This document shows, one piece after another, positions 8,518-15,452 of a stretch of 53,003 nt of DNA (position 1 is its first letter; each line of letters opens with the position of its first letter). The notes below the pieces were generated by a model. The model had not been told where the DNA came from and made no database searches. It worked only from the letters and a program-made list of their open reading frames with translations. The position numbers and the translations under genes were made by a program. The stretch spans positions 121,672-174,674 of the forward strand of contig NZ_JAUMTZ010000002.1 in the NCBI RefSeq assembly GCF_030530945.1, given 5' to 3'. The DNA comes from Kocuria sp. Lineage in GTDB: Bacteria; Actinomycetota; Actinomycetes; Actinomycetales; Micrococcaceae.

Positions 8518-9411
8518 TCAGACCACGCCCGGTCCGAGGTTCCAGCTGCGCCGGTGGTGCTCCGTGGCCCCGTGGACCAGCAGGGCGTCACGGTGGGTGG
8601 CGCTGCCGTACCCCTTGTTGGCCTCCCAGGCGTACTGCGGGTGGTCACGCGCGAGGTCTGTCATCAGCGCGTCACGCTCCACCTTCGCGAGGATCGACGC
8701 CGCCGCCACGCTGACGCACTGCGCGTCCGCCTTCACCAGCGTGCGCACCACTGGCGGCAGCTCGGTGGGGTCCGCCTCCTGGCCCAGCACGGGTGCCGCC
8801 GCGAGCCAGTTGTGCGAGCCGTCGAGGATCAGCGCATCCACGGGCACGCCCTGCCGCCGCACGCCCGCCAGTGCGCGCAGTCCCGCCAGGCGCAGCGCGG
8901 CGGTGATTCCGAGGGCGTCGATCTCCCCGGGGGCGGCGTGGCCGACGGCGGTGGCCGCCGTCCACCCGGGAATTGCAGCGGCGAGGGCTTCGCGCCGCGC
9001 GGGGCTCAGTGCCTTCGAGTCCCGTACACCGTCCCACGGCGACGACGCCGCCCGCGGACTCCGTGCCGAGCGCCGCCCGCCCGTGGTGGATGCTGCCGAC
9101 AGCCCTCGGGGCGCAGAGGCCGCGGGAAGGCCCGGCGGCGTCGTCCGCGCCGCGGCCTCGGACACACTCGCCGCCGAGGTGGAAGCCCCGGCGGCGGTGA
9201 CTCTGCCCTCGAGGGCGGGTGAGTTCGGGGGTTCCGCCGAGGGGCGGGCTCCGAGCAGTGCAGGAACGTCGAGCACCACCACTCCCACGCTCGCCGGGCC
9301 CGCCAGGGCCCCGCGGCCCACCTCGTCCATCCCGGCGACGAGGCGCGCACCGTTGCGGGCCAGCTCGGTCTCCAGGCGGAGATCCGGTGCCGCGGCGCGG
9401 ACGGAGCTCAC
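8518..9411 (-). CDS. rnhB: Ribonuclease HII with an internal insertion
   Basis: Removes RNA from RNA-DNA hybrids, including single misinserted ribonucleotides. The 297-residue product has the DEVGRG signature at residues 29-34, DSKALSP, the second acidic site LILDGSHN, and the block KADAQCVSVAAASILAKVERD (third Asp region). It ends in KGYGSATH. The family is usually 200-240 residues; the surplus is an Ala/Ser/Pro/Arg-rich insertion at about residues 55-127, just before the VRDSKAL strand. The GTG at 9411 overlaps the stop of the upstream lepB as GTGA, so the two are coupled. Confidence 0.93.
   Translation of the reverse strand: MSSVRAAAPDLRLETELARNGARLVAGMDEVGRGALAGPASVGVVVLDVPALLGARPSAEPPNSPALEGRVTAAGASTSAASVSEAAARTTPPGLPAASAPRGLSAASTTGGRRSARSPRAASSPWDGVRDSKALSPARREALAAAIPGWTAATAVGHAAPGEIDALGITAALRLAGLRALAGVRRQGVPVDALILDGSHNWLAAAPVLGQEADPTELPPVVRTLVKADAQCVSVAAASILAKVERDALMTDLARDHPQYAWEANKGYGSATHRDALLVHGATEHHRRSWNLGPGVV
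9041..9145. repeat. Inverted pair of the 11-mer GACGACGCCGC in rnhB insertion
   Basis: GACGACGCCGCC at 9041-9052 and its exact reverse complement GGCGGCGTCGTC at 9134-9145 flank 81 nt. Both lie within the atypical insertion of RNase HII. The same 11-mer occurs ten more times in the window. Confidence 0.7.
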
Positions 9412-10208
9412 GAGCCGCTGGGGGCGGGAACGCTCCGGAAGACGTCCTCGGGGTTGTGGATCCAGTGGAAGCGACTCAGCGGCCAGGCGGTCACGAACGC
9501 GGTTCCCACCACGTCGTCCTCGCTGACGAACTCGGTGCCGGTGCCGATGTGGTAGCGGGAGTCCGCCGAGGCGTTGCGGTGGTCGCCCATGACGAAGAAC
9601 TTGCCCTCGGGCACGGTCACGTCGAAGGGGAAGTCGGAGGGCGCCGCGCCCGGGTAGAGGTACGGCTCGTCGAGCTCCTTGCCGTTCACCGTGACCTTCC
9701 CGGCGGGGCTGCAGCACGCCACGTGGTCCCCGCCCACACCGATGACGCGTTTCACGAGAGCCTGCTGGCTGCTGTCCGGGAGGAGCCCCACGAACTCCAG
9801 GCCCTGCCGCACGGGGTTGGCGCGTGTGGCGGGGGCCTCCGGCAGCCACCCCTGGGTGTCGTCGAAGACCACGATGTCACCGCGGTCGATGTGTCCCGTG
9901 CGGGCACCCAGGACGTTCACGAAGATCCGGTCGTCGAGCTCCAGGGTCTGCTCCATGGAGCCGGAGGGGATGTAGTAGCCGCGGACCAGGAAGGTCTTGG
10001 CGACGAACGCGATGAGCAGCGCGAGCACCACCACGACCGCGATCTCGCGGATGGCACCCCAGCCGCCCGAGGAGCGGGAGGTCCTGCGGCCGCGGCCGCG
10101 CCGGGCGCGTCCCGGTTCCCGGGTGTCCTGGCCCGCGGACGACCGCCCGCCGGAGGTGCCGTCCGTGCCCGGGGCGCCTGGGGCGCCCGCTCCGTGCTGC
10201 TCAGCCAC
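9408..10208 (-). CDS. lepB: Signal peptidase I (first copy)
   Basis: Membrane serine protease that removes signal peptides from exported proteins. The 266-residue protein has a Gly/Pro/Arg-rich cytoplasmic N-terminus, one membrane helix at about residues 55-75 (EIAVVVVLALLIAFVAKTF), catalytic Ser84 in SGSMEQTL and catalytic Lys153 in LVKRVIGVGGD. The C-terminal box GDHRNASADSR is intact. The start is GTG at 10208 with AGAGGA upstream. It lies 51 nt after a second lepB and is coupled to rnhB by a GTGA overlap. Confidence 0.95.
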   Translation of the reverse strand: MAEQHGAGAPGAPGTDGTSGGRSSAGQDTREPGRARRGRGRRTSRSSGGWGAIREIAVVVVLALLIAFVAKTFLVRGYYIPSGSMEQTLELDDRIFVNVLGARTGHIDRGDIVVFDDTQGWLPEAPATRANPVRQGLEFVGLLPDSSQQALVKRVIGVGGDHVACCSPAGKVTVNGKELDEPYLYPGAAPSDFPFDVTVPEGKFFVMGDHRNASADSRYHIGTGTEFVSEDDVVGTAFVTAWPLSRFHWIHNPEDVFRSVPAPSGS

Positions 10209-10259
10209 TGCGCGTTCCTCTTCTCTCTCCCGACGAAACCGGCGAACCGGTGGGGACCG

Positions 10260-10949
10260 TCAGCCCTGGAGGGACCGGGCCCGGTCCAGGGGCCACACGA
10301 TGCGCTCGGCGGTGCCCACGATGCGATCCGTGCGGATCAGGCCGCCACCCGGACCCCCGAGCAGCGAACGCGAGTCCACGGAGACGCTGCGGTGGTCTCC
10401 CATGAGCCACACGCGCCCCTCGGGCACGTGCACCGTGAACGGGATGTCCGACGGCGCATCACCAGGGTAGACGTACTCCTCGTGCTGGGGCTGACCGTTG
10501 ACCGTGAGCAGACCGTCGGAGGTGCAGCAGGAGACGTCGTCCCCCGCCACGGCCACGACCCGCTTGACGTAGGCGGTGTCCGAACCGGCCAGGCCCGTCC
10601 AGCGCCCGAGCGTGTGCAGCGCCTGCCGGTACCAGGGATCGGTGGAGTGCAACGGGTCCAGGGAGCCGCGGCCGTCGAAGACCACGAGCTCGCCGCGCCG
10701 CAGGCGGTCCTGCGGGGCGAGCTTGTCCACCAGGACACGGTCCCCGCCCTCGAGCGTGGGCTCCATGGAGCCGGAGCCCACCCAGTACACGTCCAGGACG
10801 AGTCCGCGGACCAGGACCGTGAGCACGAGTGCCGCGAGCAGGGCGACTGCCACCACCCGAACCCACCAGCGGCGGGTGGAAACGGGCCTTCTCACGGCGG
10901 AGGACCCGGCAGCTGCCGGGCCCTCCGCGTGTTCCGTGTGCTGTGGCAC
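10260..10949 (-). CDS. lepB: Signal peptidase I (second copy)
   Basis: A second, shorter signal peptidase I (229 residues). It has a single membrane helix at about residues 30-50, Ser61 in SGSMEPTL, Lys129 in YVKRVVAVAGDD and the GDHRSVSVDSR box, so it should be active. Sequence identity to its neighbour is modest outside the catalytic boxes, suggesting an old duplication and possibly different substrates. The start is GTG at 10949, 10 nt after rplS, so it is probably co-transcribed with the ribosomal protein gene. Confidence 0.94.
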   Translation of the reverse strand: MPQHTEHAEGPAAAGSSAVRRPVSTRRWWVRVVAVALLAALVLTVLVRGLVLDVYWVGSGSMEPTLEGGDRVLVDKLAPQDRLRRGELVVFDGRGSLDPLHSTDPWYRQALHTLGRWTGLAGSDTAYVKRVVAVAGDDVSCCTSDGLLTVNGQPQHEEYVYPGDAPSDIPFTVHVPEGRVWLMGDHRSVSVDSRSLLGGPGGGLIRTDRIVGTAERIVWPLDRARSLQG

Positions 10950-10959
10950 CCGGTGAGTC

Positions 10960-11328
10960 TTACTTGCTCTTGCCCGATGCGCTCGACTCGCGCTTCTCGC
11001 GGATGCGAGCAGCCTTGCCGTGACGGTCGCGCATGTAGTACAGCTTCGCGCGGCGGACGTCGCCGCGGCTCACGAGCTCGATCTTGTCGATGATCGGGGA
11101 GTGCACCGGGAAGGTGCGCTCCACGCCCACGCCGAAGCTGACCTTGCGGACCGTGAAGGTCTCGCGGACGCCGGAGCCCTGACGGCCCATGACGAAGCCC
11201 TTGAACACCTGGACACGGGAGCGGTTGCCCTCCACGATGTTCACGTGCACGTTGAGGGTGTCGCCGGGGCGGAAGTCGGGGACGTCGTCCCGCAGGGACT
11301 TGGCATCGAGCTGGTCGAGAATGTTCAT
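10960..11328 (-). CDS. rplS: 50S ribosomal protein L19
   Basis: Large-subunit protein at the interface with the 30S subunit. The 122-residue product carries RPGDTLNVHVNIVEGNRSR, the signature FTVRKVSFGVGVERTFPVHS, and a basic tail typical of L19. The ATG at 11328 has a strong GAGGAG ribosome site 8 nt upstream. It is last of the rpsP-khpA-rimM-trmD-rplS group, separated from trmD by a 178-nt leader, and is followed directly by two signal peptidase genes. Confidence 0.97.
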   Translation of the reverse strand: MNILDQLDAKSLRDDVPDFRPGDTLNVHVNIVEGNRSRVQVFKGFVMGRQGSGVRETFTVRKVSFGVGVERTFPVHSPIIDKIELVSRGDVRRAKLYYMRDRHGKAARIREKRESSASGKSK

Positions 11329-11506
11329 GATGTGACTCCTCGTGATCGCCGCAGGTCTCTCACGTGTGGTTCGCGCGCCACCCCGCTCGGGGGTGCCGAC
11401 GCTCCAGGGTCCGGGGCGGATCATGTGGTGGCCGTCCCGGGTGGTGCGCCGTTGGTCGCTCTCCCCCCTGCGGCAGGGGCGTGCCCGACGCACACACAGC
11501 CGTTCA
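11329..11506 (-). promoter_or_regulatory. rplS leader region
   Basis: A 178-nt gap between trmD and rplS in a block where genes are otherwise nearly touching. It contains a small perfect hairpin CCCCTG-cgg-CAGGGG (11465-11479) early in the leader. It may carry an internal promoter or an attenuating structure controlling L19 against TrmD. I could not match it to a known ribosomal leader class. Confidence 0.3.
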
Positions 11507-12457
11507 TTATGCCATATCGGCGGTCCCTCCGGCGCTGTCCGGGGCGGAGGCGCGGTGCCAGGACTGCCCGTCGGGGTGGAAGCCCTCCGCGGCCAGCACG
11601 GCCAGGTCCGCGCGGTCCAGGGTGCGGGGATCCAGGGTCAGGACCATGTCGGGGCGGCGGCGCGCCGTGCGCGTGAGCTGCTGGTCCCGCCGCCACCGCG
11701 CGATCCGTCCGTGGTGCCCGGAGAGCAGGGTCTCGGGAACCTCGCGGTCCCGCCACACGGCGGGCTTGGTGTACACGGGGTACTCGAGCAGACCCCCCGT
11801 GTGCGACTCCTCGGCGAGCGACTCGGGGTTTCCTATCACCCCCGGGATCAGCCGGGTGACGGCCTCGACCATGGCGAGCACCGCCACCTCCCCGCCGTTG
11901 AGCACGTAGTCCCCCAGGCTCAGCGGGCGCACGCGCACCTCGTTCCGGGCCCAGTCCACGAAGCGCTCGTCGATCCCCTCGTAGCGCCCGCACGCGAAGA
12001 CCAGGTGCTCCTCGGCCGCCAGCTCGTAGGCCACCTCCTGCGTGAACACCTCCCCCGCCGGGGACGGCACCACGAGCACAGGTCGCGACGACGCCGCGGG
12101 CCCGGGTGCCGCGCCCGCCTCCGGGAGGGCACGGGCGGCGTCGTCCGCGGGAGTCCGGTCCGCGGGGACGGCGGACGCGGCAGTGCTGCCGCCCGCCCCG
12201 CTCTCGGGTGACGCGGTGTCGACGGCGCCGGCGCGCACCACGGACTCCAGGGCCTGCGCCCAGGGCTCGGGCTTCATGACCATGCCCGCGCCGCCCCCGT
12301 AGGGGGTGTCGTCCACGGTGCGGTGCCGGTCCGTGGCGAAGGCGCGCGGGTCGGTGACCTGCAGCTGGAGCAGTCCGTCCGTGACGGCCTTGCCGATCAG
12401 GGACAGCCGCAGCGGCTCGAGGTACTCGGGGAAGATGCTCAGGACGTCGATGCGCAC
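11507..12457 (-). CDS. trmD: tRNA (guanine-N1)-methyltransferase TrmD
   Basis: Methylates G37 of tRNAs next to the anticodon, preventing +1 frameshifts. The SPOUT trefoil-knot motifs are clear: VDDTPYGGGAGMVMKPEP, CGRYEGIDERF, and the knot LSLGDYVLNGGEVAVL. The protein is 316 residues, longer than the usual 240-270. The excess is an Ala/Pro/Ser-rich insertion at about residues 77-124, between the substrate loop and the VLVVPSPAGEVF strand. The start is GTG at 12457, 3 nt after the rimM stop. Confidence 0.95.
   Translation of the reverse strand: MRIDVLSIFPEYLEPLRLSLIGKAVTDGLLQLQVTDPRAFATDRHRTVDDTPYGGGAGMVMKPEPWAQALESVVRAGAVDTASPESGAGGSTAASAVPADRTPADDAARALPEAGAAPGPAASSRPVLVVPSPAGEVFTQEVAYELAAEEHLVFACGRYEGIDERFVDWARNEVRVRPLSLGDYVLNGGEVAVLAMVEAVTRLIPGVIGNPESLAEESHTGGLLEYPVYTKPAVWRDREVPETLLSGHHGRIARWRRDQQLTRTARRRPDMVLTLDPRTLDRADLAVLAAEGFHPDGQSWHRASAPDSAGGTADMA
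12087..12145. repeat. Inverted pair of the 11-mer GACGACGCCGC in trmD insertion
   Basis: GACGACGCCGC at 12087-12097 and its reverse complement at 12135-12145 flank 37 nt inside the Ala-rich insertion of TrmD. The arrangement resembles the inverted pair in the rnhB insertion. Confidence 0.7.
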
Positions 12458-12460
12458 GGC

Positions 12461-13033
12461 TCAGGAGTCCTCGCGCAGCTCGAGGAGCCCGGGGGGCGGG
12501 GTGACCAGCACGAGGCCGCGCTCCAGGTCCACCTCCGGCACGATCTCCTCCACGAACGGGATGAGCAGCGGCTGACCGCCGCCCTCGGGCGTGAGCTCCA
12601 GCAGGTCCTGGGCCCGGCCCTGGATGAGCGCCTTCACCGTGCCGATCCGCGCCTCACCACGGGTGAGGTCCACGGCGGTGAGCCCCAGCAGGTCGTCCTG
12701 GTGCCACTCGTCGTCGTCGAGCGGCAGGTCCGCCACCTCCGCGAACAGCTCCGCGCCTCGGGCGGCCTCCGCAGTGTTGCGGTCCGTGAGCTCCTCGAAG
12801 CGCGCCACGAGCACGGACTTGTTCCAGCGCGCCCCCACGACCGTGAGGGAGTCCAGCCGCAGCGGCTCGGGGCGCGAGCCCTGTCCGGGGGTCTGCGCCG
12901 GTCCGCGACCCGGGTGCACACTCAGCACGGAGCCGGGGGCGAACCGCGCCTGCGGATCGTCCGTGAACAGCTCCACGGTCACTTCACCCCGCACACCGTG
13001 CGGCTTGCCGATTCGGGCGACCCGAACGCTCAT
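12461..13033 (-). CDS. rimM: Ribosome maturation factor RimM
   Basis: Assists late 30S assembly around ribosomal protein S19. The 190-residue protein has the N-terminal RimM barrel starting VARIGKPHGVRGEVTVELFTDDP and the C-terminal PRC-barrel with LLIPFVEEIVPEVDLE. Length is normal. The ATG at 13033 has a GAGGAG ribosome site. A strong hairpin separates it from khpA upstream, so rimM-trmD expression may be reduced relative to rpsP-khpA or driven by its own promoter. Confidence 0.95.
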   Translation of the reverse strand: MSVRVARIGKPHGVRGEVTVELFTDDPQARFAPGSVLSVHPGRGPAQTPGQGSRPEPLRLDSLTVVGARWNKSVLVARFEELTDRNTAEAARGAELFAEVADLPLDDDEWHQDDLLGLTAVDLTRGEARIGTVKALIQGRAQDLLELTPEGGGQPLLIPFVEEIVPEVDLERGLVLVTPPPGLLELREDS

Positions 13034-13100
13034 GGCATCTCCTCGAGGTCCTTCGTAGTGTCTGGCTGCTCGCGGCCCGTGACCGGGGGCCGCCCCGGAC

Positions 13101-13146
13101 GCACACGGCCCCCGTTCCTCACCGGGGAGGAACGGGGGCCGTGTGC
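13101..13146 (-). terminator. Perfect 20-bp hairpin between khpA and rimM
   Basis: A perfect 20-bp stem (arms 13101-13120 and 13127-13146, beginning GCACACGGCC) with a six-base loop ACCGGG lies in the 127-nt gap between khpA and rimM. No T-run follows. It may be an attenuator or an RNase processing site within the operon. Confidence 0.65.
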
Positions 13147-13160
13147 GCTGCGGTGTCCGC

Positions 13161-13409
13161 TCAGCGACGCCGGTCGGTGTCGACCACGTCCACGCGGACG
13201 TTCTCGCCGGAAGCCAGTGCCGAGACCACGGTGCGCAGGGCCTTGGCCGTGCGTCCCGAGCGTCCGATCACGCGACCCAGGTCATCCGGGTGCACGCGCA
13301 CGTCGAGCGTCTCCCCGCGACGGTTGTCGCGGGAACGCACCGAGACGTCCTCGGGGTTGTCCACGATGCCGCGGACGAGGTGCTCGAGGGCTTCGGCGAG
13401 CATGCTCAC
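13161..13409 (-). CDS. khpA: KH-domain RNA-binding protein KhpA
   Basis: Small KH-type RNA-binding protein (YlqC family); in Gram-positive bacteria KhpA partners with KhpB in RNA binding and cell-elongation control. The 82-residue product has the KH core VRVHPDDLGRVIGRSGRTAK, with the GxxG loop as GRSG. The start GTG at 13409 overlaps the rpsP stop (GTGA); an ATG two codons later is an alternative. Position between rpsP and rimM is the standard one. Confidence 0.93.
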   Translation of the reverse strand: MSMLAEALEHLVRGIVDNPEDVSVRSRDNRRGETLDVRVHPDDLGRVIGRSGRTAKALRTVVSALASGENVRVDVVDTDRRR

Positions 13410-13831
13410 TCCGCCTTCTCGGCGTCCTCAGCGGGAGCGGCGTCCTCGGCAGGAGCCTCCTCGACCTTCTCGGTCTTGGGGGTGATGGCCTCGGGGATGA
13501 TCACGGAGCCGTTGTCCGGAGCCACGAACTCCTTCTTGGCCTCGGGCTGCTTCAGGGTGCCCTCGGCGCCCGGCTCACCCTTGAACTTCTGCCAGTCACC
13601 GGTGATCTTCATGAGAGCCAGCACGGCCTCGGAGGGCTGTGCGCCCACGCCGAGCCAGTACTGCACGCGGTCGGAGACCAGGTTGATGTACGAGGGGTGC
13701 TCGGTGGGCTGGTAGACCCCGACCTCTTCGATCACGCGACCGTCGCGCTTCTTGCGGGAGTCCACGACCACCACGCGGTAGCGGGGATCGCGGATCTTGC
13801 CCATACGCTTGAGACGAATCTTGACTGCCAC
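13406..13831 (-). CDS. rpsP: 30S ribosomal protein S16 with acidic tail
   Basis: Small-subunit assembly protein. The core MAVKIRLKRMGKIRDPRYRV is unmistakable. At 141 residues it is longer than the 80-90 residue bacterial norm because of a C-terminal extension from about residue 90, ending in an Ala/Glu-rich low-complexity tail (APAEDAAPAEDAEKAE); such tails are common in actinobacteria. The start is GTG at 13831 with AGGAG 12 nt upstream. It leads the rpsP-khpA operon. Confidence 0.96.
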   Translation of the reverse strand: MAVKIRLKRMGKIRDPRYRVVVVDSRKKRDGRVIEEVGVYQPTEHPSYINLVSDRVQYWLGVGAQPSEAVLALMKITGDWQKFKGEPGAEGTLKQPEAKKEFVAPDNGSVIIPEAITPKTEKVEEAPAEDAAPAEDAEKAE

Positions 13832-13953
13832 TTGTGTGGTTACTCCTGTTTCGAATGGAATCGGTCACCGCACACACCAGCCCGTGGGGCGGGCAGCACG
13901 TGGGTTTCCTGTGGACACGAGGACACGCACGGTGAGAGGGTCCGCACGGCTCG

Positions 13954-13983
13954 AGTACCCCTCCATTGTGCCACAGCTGTCAA
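13954..13983 (-). promoter_or_regulatory. Candidate rpsP promoter
   Basis: On the minus strand a perfect -35 TTGACA (13983-13978) is followed after 18 nt by GGTACT (13959-13954). CACAAT (13970-13965) is an alternative -10. It lies within the 182-nt gap upstream of rpsP; the -10 assignment is weak. Confidence 0.35.
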
Positions 13984-14013
13984 ACAGCGCGGCCCGGGGC
14001 GCGGCGGGTGGCC

Positions 14014-14955
14014 TCAGCGGCTGCGGCGGGCGCGGACGGAGGCCCACAGTGCCGCCTGCACCGCGGCGTCGGAGAGCATCAGCGCAGATGCTGAGCCGAG
14101 GAGCCTCGCTCCCCTGCCCCCGCGCGCGGCGAGCCCGGCGAGGCCTGCACCCAGTGCCAGTTCCGCACCGCCCACGGCCAGCAGCAGGGACGGGCGGCGG
14201 ACGTACGCGCGCTGGATGCGGGAGAGCACGTCCGTGCCGCTCGGCTCCACGCTCGCCGAGTCCAGCAGGGACAGGCCCGTGGGGCGCGGGGTGAACTCCG
14301 CCACGCCGTCGAGCTCGGACAGCTCCCGCTGCCCCTCCACGATCTTCGCCGCCACGGGCGGCAGCCCCAGCAGCTGGACCACGGACTCCAGCAGCAGCGC
14401 CGAGCTCGCGGAGCGGGCGTAGTTCTCGAGCCGGGCGGCGGCCGCCGGGTCCAGGTCGCACAGCGACGCGATCGAGGCGACCGCGGCCTCCGTCGCGGCG
14501 TCGGCACCCTCGGTCCCGACCGCGGCGGGCGCCTGGGCCGCGGGAGCCGACGCCGCGGCGTCGCCCTCCGCCGGCGCCGCCGGGGTGAGGTCGGAAGACT
14601 CCGCCACCAGCTCGGCCACGGAGCCCTCGTGGACCGGGGCCCAGTGCAGCGTGGTGCTCCGTGCGAGCTCCGCGAACTGCTCGCCCCAGTCCCTGCCCCC
14701 GTCCAGGGAGGCGACGGGCGGGTAGACCCGCAGGCTGCGGGCGCTGCCGTCCGAGTAGAGCTCCACCGCGATGCTGCGCGGGTCCCCGGCGGCCGCGAGC
14801 GCGGCGGGGTCCGTGCCCTCGGGCAGGACCACGGTGGACCAGCCCTCGCGGGCCACGGCGGTGAAGCCCGTGCCGAGCGCTGTGGCGACGAAGGGCAGCT
14901 GCGGTGCGTCCGCGCGGACGAGCACCACGGAGCGCGGTGCCGGCAGCTCGCTCAT
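14014..14955 (-). CDS. Hypothetical Ala-rich protein
   Basis: A 313-residue protein of no family I recognise. The N-terminal 100 residues look folded (SVVLVRADAPQLPFVATALG, STVVLPEGTDPAALAAAGD). An Ala/Pro/Glu linker follows at about residues 112-145, then a helical region, and a hydrophobic C-terminus (about residues 255-300, LLLAVGGAELALGAGLAGLA) that could be one or two membrane segments before a basic end. The ATG at 14955 overlaps the Nudix gene stop as ATGA, so it is co-translated with it. It ends the ffh-Nudix group and precedes the rpsP gap. Confidence 0.75.
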   Translation of the reverse strand: MSELPAPRSVVLVRADAPQLPFVATALGTGFTAVAREGWSTVVLPEGTDPAALAAAGDPRSIAVELYSDGSARSLRVYPPVASLDGGRDWGEQFAELARSTTLHWAPVHEGSVAELVAESSDLTPAAPAEGDAAASAPAAQAPAAVGTEGADAATEAAVASIASLCDLDPAAAARLENYARSASSALLLESVVQLLGLPPVAAKIVEGQRELSELDGVAEFTPRPTGLSLLDSASVEPSGTDVLSRIQRAYVRRPSLLLAVGGAELALGAGLAGLAARGGRGARLLGSASALMLSDAAVQAALWASVRARRSR

Positions 14956-15446
14956 GCGCGGGACCCCCCATGGAGCACCCGTTCCACCACGGAGCCGGAC
15001 TCCAGAGCGGCCACGGCCGCGCGGATGTGCTCGGCCATGGAGTGGTTCATGACGGTCTCCAGCTCCTCGGGGGCCACCCACCGGTAGGAGAGCAGCTCCT
15101 CCTCCTGCACGGTGATGGGGGTGTCCGCCGGGATCGTGCCGCCGTCGTAGAGGAAGGACACGGAGTCTCCCCACATGCCCATGCCCAGCCCGTGGCTCAC
15201 GGCGATCAGACGTCCCTCCGGCAGGTGCAGACCCACCTCCTCCACGACCTCGCGGAAGCAGCCGGTGCGGGGGTCCTCCCCCGCCTCCACGGTGCCGCCG
15301 GGCAGGGTCCAGCCGTCCTTGTAGTTGGGCTCCACCGCGAGCACACGCCCGTTCTCGTCGCGGATCACCGCCGCGGAGGCCAGCCGCCGGGTGGGCAGCG
15401 TGGCGATGAACTCGCGCAGCTCGTCGTCGGGGAGGTATGAACCCAT
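14952..15446 (-). CDS. Nudix hydrolase
   Basis: Hydrolase of nucleoside diphosphates linked to another group; the substrate cannot be told. The 164-residue protein contains a complete Nudix box, GGTVEAGEDPRTGCFREVVE continuing into EVGL, with the REVVEE metal-binding glutamates intact. N-terminal sequence PTRRLASAAVIRDENGRVLAV is the usual first strand. It starts 6 nt after ffh ends, so it is in the same transcript, and is coupled to the unknown gene downstream. Confidence 0.9.
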   Translation of the reverse strand: MGSYLPDDELREFIATLPTRRLASAAVIRDENGRVLAVEPNYKDGWTLPGGTVEAGEDPRTGCFREVVEEVGLHLPEGRLIAVSHGLGMGMWGDSVSFLYDGGTIPADTPITVQEEELLSYRWVAPEELETVMNHSMAEHIRAAVAALESGSVVERVLHGGSRA

Positions 15447-15452
15447 GATCGC

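Noticed and set aside
11329..11506. Known riboswitch or T-box in the larger gaps
   Set aside because: Gaps before rplS, leuC, oleA and comM show no conserved riboswitch core that I recognise; only simple hairpins.
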